This document shows positions 13,806-16,518 of a DNA stretch of 16,518 bases, piece after piece (within the stretch, counting starts at the first letter, position 1; every line of letters starts with the position of its first letter). Location of the stretch: contig QHPA01000010.1 in the NCBI GenBank assembly GCA_003218935.1, positions 1 to 16,518 on the forward strand, given 5' to 3'. This DNA comes from Verrucomicrobiota bacterium. GTDB taxonomy: Bacteria > Verrucomicrobiota > Verrucomicrobiia > Limisphaerales > AV2. A program made the position numbers and the translations under genes. The notes beneath the pieces were generated by a model. That model made no database searches and had not been told where the DNA came from. It worked only from the letters and a program-made list of their open reading frames with translations.

Positions 13806-16001
13806 ATGAAATCGATCCGCTTCCGACCAATCCGAGTCGAACCATACAGGGGGCCGTCAAAGTTCAAACCAAAGGTGGCCGGTTCACCATGTGGGTGTCT
13901 GAGCATAATCGCACCTTTAGTTCTGCTGATTCCCCACCCAGGCCGCGCGCAGCCGTCCAACGACGCGTTCGCCGATGCCCAACCGCTTAGCGTCAGCGCG
14001 GGGAGTGTCACCGGCAGCAACGTGGGCGCCACCAAAGAGGCCGGCGAACCCAACCACGCCGGGAATCCTGGAGGACATTCCGTGTGGTATCGCTGGACTG
14101 CGCCATTGAGCGGTTCAGCGACGATCGACACGTTGGGCAGCGATTTCGACACCTTGCTGGGCGTTTATACGGGCAACAGTGTGAGCAGTCTCACGACCAT
14201 CGCCAGCAACGACGACATCTCCTCAACAATATGGCAAAGCCGCGTGAACTTCACGGCCATGGCAGGCGCCACTTATCAAATCGCCGTGGACGGTTGGAAT
14301 GGCGGCGCGGGAAATATCACCTTGAATTGGACCCAGAACCTGCCGGACTTGATCATCTGGGGACCGTCTATCAGTCCCAGGATCGAAACGGTCACGTTTT
14401 CGTCCACCAGTTGTGCGGTGATCGAAGGAATGGTTCAACCCGGCACACGCAAGCTCCTGCGCTTCTCGACCGAGACGCGCAATCAGGGGACGGCGGACAT
14501 CTTTCTGGGAAACCCGGCCACCAATCCACAGTTCGTCTGGGCGCCGTGCCACGGTCATTACCACTTCAACAACTACGCCAACTACCAGCTGCTCGACAGC
14601 AACGGCCAGTCCGTGGCCACGGGTCTTAAGATCGGCTTTTGCCTCCTGGACTCCATCCGTTGGGACGCCAACGCGCCCTCCAGTGCCAGATATAACTGCG
14701 GCAACCAGGGAATACAGCAGGGCTGGGGGGATGTTTACTATTCCACACTGGACGGCCAATGGATTGACATTACCGGCGTCCCGGACGGCAACTATACACT
14801 CGAAATGGAGGTCAATCCCCAGCACATATTGCCGGAGTCCAATTACGCCAACAACATCACGCGCACCCCGATCACCATCGGCAACGTGCCGCCCGCCAAC
14901 GACAACTTCGTCGATGCTGGAGGTTTATCCGGCAGTTCAGCGAGCGTGAGCGGCTCAAATGTGGGCGCCACCAAGGAAGCCGGCGAGCCGAACCACGCAG
15001 GCAATGCCGGCGGGCATTCGGTGTGGTACGTCTGGACCGCGCCCAGCGGCGCGCGGGCGGTGGTGGACACCATCGGCAGCGGTTTTGACACGTTGCTGGC
15101 AGTCTATACCGGCAAGAGTGTCAGTGCTCTGACCGCCGTCGCGAGCAACGACGACATCTCCTCAACAATCTGGCAAAGCCGGGTGACCCTTAATCCCCTC
15201 GCCGGCACGACTTATTACATTGCCGTGGACGGTTGGAATGGCGCCACCGGCAACATCGTCCTGACGCTGGATCAAAGCGTCGCCAACGATAATTTCACCA
15301 ACTGCGAGTTCATCGGCGGCGCCAACGGCACGGTCACTGGCAGCAACGTCGGCGCCACTAAAGAGGCGGGCGAACCCAACCACGCGGGCAACCCGGGTGG
15401 ACATTCGATCTGGTACTGCTGGACGGCGCCGGACACCGCCTCCATGAGCTTTGACACGGTCGGCAGCACATTCGACACACTACTGGCCGTTTACGTGGGG
15501 AACTCAGTGGACGGCCTTGCGGCGGTGGCCAGCAACGACGACATCGACTCTGCCAATCTTCAGAGCCGCGTCACCTTCACCGCCGTGGCGACCACGCAAT
15601 ACACCCTGGGCCTCGTCCTGGGGGCCAATTCCACTTCGAGTCCTGCCAAGGAAGTTGACGTCTGGGGCGAGCGTCCCACGCTGAGCTATAATCTCCTTGC
15701 CGCCGGCGAATATGAGCTGACAATCACCGGCCAGCCGCTGCGTTCTTACACCGTCGAAGTCTCTTACGACCTCATACGATGGACGCCGCTGGCCACGACG
15801 CTGGCCGACCTGGCCGGCGCAGCTTATTTCCGCGATAAGGCGACCATGCCTGCGCACCGCGAAAGCCCGGGCAACAGTGGGGCGGGACCGATTCAAGGCG
15901 GCCCTGGTGACCCGGTGTGCGATGTCTCGAGCAGAAGCGCCTTCGCGGGGGCAGCCGGTCCGGCTAAAGGCCGCTTTTACCGCGTCGTGGAAGCGCCGTG
16001 A
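13806..16001 (+). CDS. Secreted lysyl-oxidase-domain protein flanked by PPC-like repeats
   Basis: A 731-residue protein with a signal region ('CLSIIAPLVLLIPHPGRAQ', cleavage about 48) after a long basic n-region. Repeat 1 is at about 51-175, repeat 2 at 364-490 and repeat 3 at 493-605. Each opens with 'N-D-x-F' and carries 'GEPNHAGNPGGHSVWY' and 'FDTLLAVYTG..ASNDD', as in PPC-like beta-sandwich repeats of Verrucomicrobiota. Between repeats 1 and 2 (about 180-358) lies a lysyl oxidase domain. The copper site is 'WAPCHGHYH' with His249, His251 and His253. Lys275 in 'GLKIGFCLLD' aligns with human LOX Lys320, and Tyr311 in 'DVYYSTLDGQWIDIT' with Tyr355, so the lysine-tyrosylquinone cofactor can form. 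'YTLEMEVNPQHILPESNYANN' residues match the LOX C-terminal strands. Residues 625-731 resemble C-terminal domains ending '..RFYRV'. Such an enzyme would oxidise primary amines to aldehydes outside the cell; its substrate is unknown. Confidence 0.9.
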   Translation: MKSIRFRPIRVEPYRGPSKFKPKVAGSPCGCLSIIAPLVLLIPHPGRAQPSNDAFADAQPLSVSAGSVTGSNVGATKEAGEPNHAGNPGGHSVWYRWTAPLSGSATIDTLGSDFDTLLGVYTGNSVSSLTTIASNDDISSTIWQSRVNFTAMAGATYQIAVDGWNGGAGNITLNWTQNLPDLIIWGPSISPRIETVTFSSTSCAVIEGMVQPGTRKLLRFSTETRNQGTADIFLGNPATNPQFVWAPCHGHYHFNNYANYQLLDSNGQSVATGLKIGFCLLDSIRWDANAPSSARYNCGNQGIQQGWGDVYYSTLDGQWIDITGVPDGNYTLEMEVNPQHILPESNYANNITRTPITIGNVPPANDNFVDAGGLSGSSASVSGSNVGATKEAGEPNHAGNAGGHSVWYVWTAPSGARAVVDTIGSGFDTLLAVYTGKSVSALTAVASNDDISSTIWQSRVTLNPLAGTTYYIAVDGWNGATGNIVLTLDQSVANDNFTNCEFIGGANGTVTGSNVGATKEAGEPNHAGNPGGHSIWYCWTAPDTASMSFDTVGSTFDTLLAVYVGNSVDGLAAVASNDDIDSANLQSRVTFTAVATTQYTLGLVLGANSTSSPAKEVDVWGERPTLSYNLLAAGEYELTITGQPLRSYTVEVSYDLIRWTPLATTLADLAGAAYFRDKATMPAHRESPGNSGAGPIQGGPGDPVCDVSSRSAFAGAAGPAKGRFYRVVEAP
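13956..15620 (+). repeat. Three coding repeats within the lysyl-oxidase gene
   Basis: Repeat units lie at about 13956-14330, 14895-15275 and 15282-15620. Units 1 and 2 share near-identical DNA: 37 of 38 bases match between 14205-14242 and 15144-15181, and 22 of 22 between 14283-14304 and 15222-15243. Unit 3 diverges more, especially at its end. Confidence 0.85.
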
Positions 16002-16060
16002 AGCAGGTTGCGCTCGTCGTTTTCTTCAGATGTCATCGCCGAACCTGCCACCATTTGAAG

Positions 16061-16077
16061 GCCCGCGGCCCGCGGGC
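16061..16077. terminator. GC-rich palindrome after the lysyl-oxidase gene
   Basis: GCCCGCGG-C-CCGCGGGC, perfect 8-base arms, 59 bases after the stop and 81 bases before the next ATG. As a stem-loop it would fold GCCCGC/GCGGGC with a GGCCC loop. There is no T-run. It is a possible terminator. Confidence 0.4.
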
Positions 16078-16158
16078 GTTGGTATCTGTCGCGCCTTTGT
16101 GTCCCGAGTCATGAAACGCTCTCTCGACACGTGATCCCGAAACACTTAAGGTATCGCC

Positions 16159-16518
16159 ATGATCGCGGAAGCGGCATCAGCGAAGAGAATCTGGACTGAG
16201 GCTGAATTGCAGTCGTTGCCTGAGGACGGTTATCTCCACGAAGTGGTGAACGGCGAACTGGTCATGAGCCCCAAAAACGATTTCTTCCACGGCCGGATTT
16301 GCACACGATTGTCAACCGCCCTTAATAACTTCGTGACCCAACAAAAACTCGGCGTCGTCCTCGACTCCAGCACCGGTTTTTGGATGCACAACCGCAACTG
16401 TCGCGCCCCGGACATTTCGTTCGTTTCCAAAGAACGCCTTGTCCGTGAGGGATTCAGGCCCTCGACACGTAGATTTTTCCCCGGCGCGCCCGACCTGGCG
16501 GTGGAAATCCTTTCGCCG
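16159..16518 (+). CDS. Uma2-family (DUF820) endonuclease-like protein, 3' end outside window
   Basis: The first 120 residues of a family usually near 190, open to the right edge. The ATG at 16159 is preceded by AAGG at a suitable distance. The family fold is a PD-(D/E)XK nuclease. 'YLHEVVNGELVMSP' is the usual opening with the conserved Gly-Glu-Leu. 'RAPDISFVSKERL' carries the presumed catalytic Asp85, and 'PDLAVEILSP' carries Glu116, just before the (S/P)SD..(E/K) part cut off by the edge. Members are often multicopy in Cyanobacteria, Planctomycetota and Verrucomicrobiota, and their biological role is unclear. It follows the lysyl-oxidase gene by 157 bases, with a GC-rich palindrome between, and is probably an independent unit. 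Confidence 0.88.
   Translation, partial: MIAEAASAKRIWTEAELQSLPEDGYLHEVVNGELVMSPKNDFFHGRICTRLSTALNNFVTQQKLGVVLDSSTGFWMHNRNCRAPDISFVSKERLVREGFRPSTRRFFPGAPDLAVEILSP

Overview
The window reads as a GC-rich chromosomal piece of a Verrucomicrobiota bacterium, most likely from the Pedosphaera/Limisphaerales side. This is inferred from gene content: exported PQQ-type beta-propellers, a DUF1080 protein, a giant secreted protein built of 'GEPNHAGNPGGHSVWY' repeats with a C-terminal '..RFYRV' ending, and short palindromic intergenic repeats. No rRNA, tRNA, CRISPR array, phage gene or transposase gene was seen.

Region 1 (1-4118). The C-terminal end of a probable nucleotidyltransferase overlaps a cysteine desulfurase by 4 bases on the plus strand. 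Convergent to them, on the minus strand, is a two-gene set: a short adenylate-forming ligase (PaaK/LuxE-like) followed by an iron-containing alcohol dehydrogenase. A dispersed palindromic repeat and a second hairpin lie upstream of the ligase.

Region 2 (4119-9390). Two exported PQQ-like beta-propeller genes lie in tandem on the minus strand. The first (8001-5665) is intact and carries Ig-like and concanavalin-like C-terminal domains. The second (5621-4119) is a pseudogene broken at two places. A MarR regulator is divergent from them across a 154-base region with two perfect palindromes. It ends 5 bases from a convergent DUF1080 gene.

Region 3 (9388-10089). This stretch has no intact gene. 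It holds the decayed 3' part of an unrecognised minus-strand gene, abutting a pair of imperfect inverted repeats.

Region 4 (10090-13557). Five plus-strand genes encode envelope proteins: an exported rhodanese, Cu/Zn superoxide dismutase, a small two-helix membrane protein, a YceI-family protein, and a Tat-exported molybdopterin oxidoreductase of the sulfite-oxidase fold. The middle three overlap or nearly overlap and form one operon. Together they suggest a periplasmic redox and sulfur-handling module (inference).

Region 5 (13558-16518). A 731-residue secreted protein has a lysyl-oxidase domain, with copper histidines and the Lys/Tyr pair for the LTQ cofactor, between PPC-like repeats. It is the most unusual gene here. 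The window ends inside a Uma2-family nuclease-like gene.
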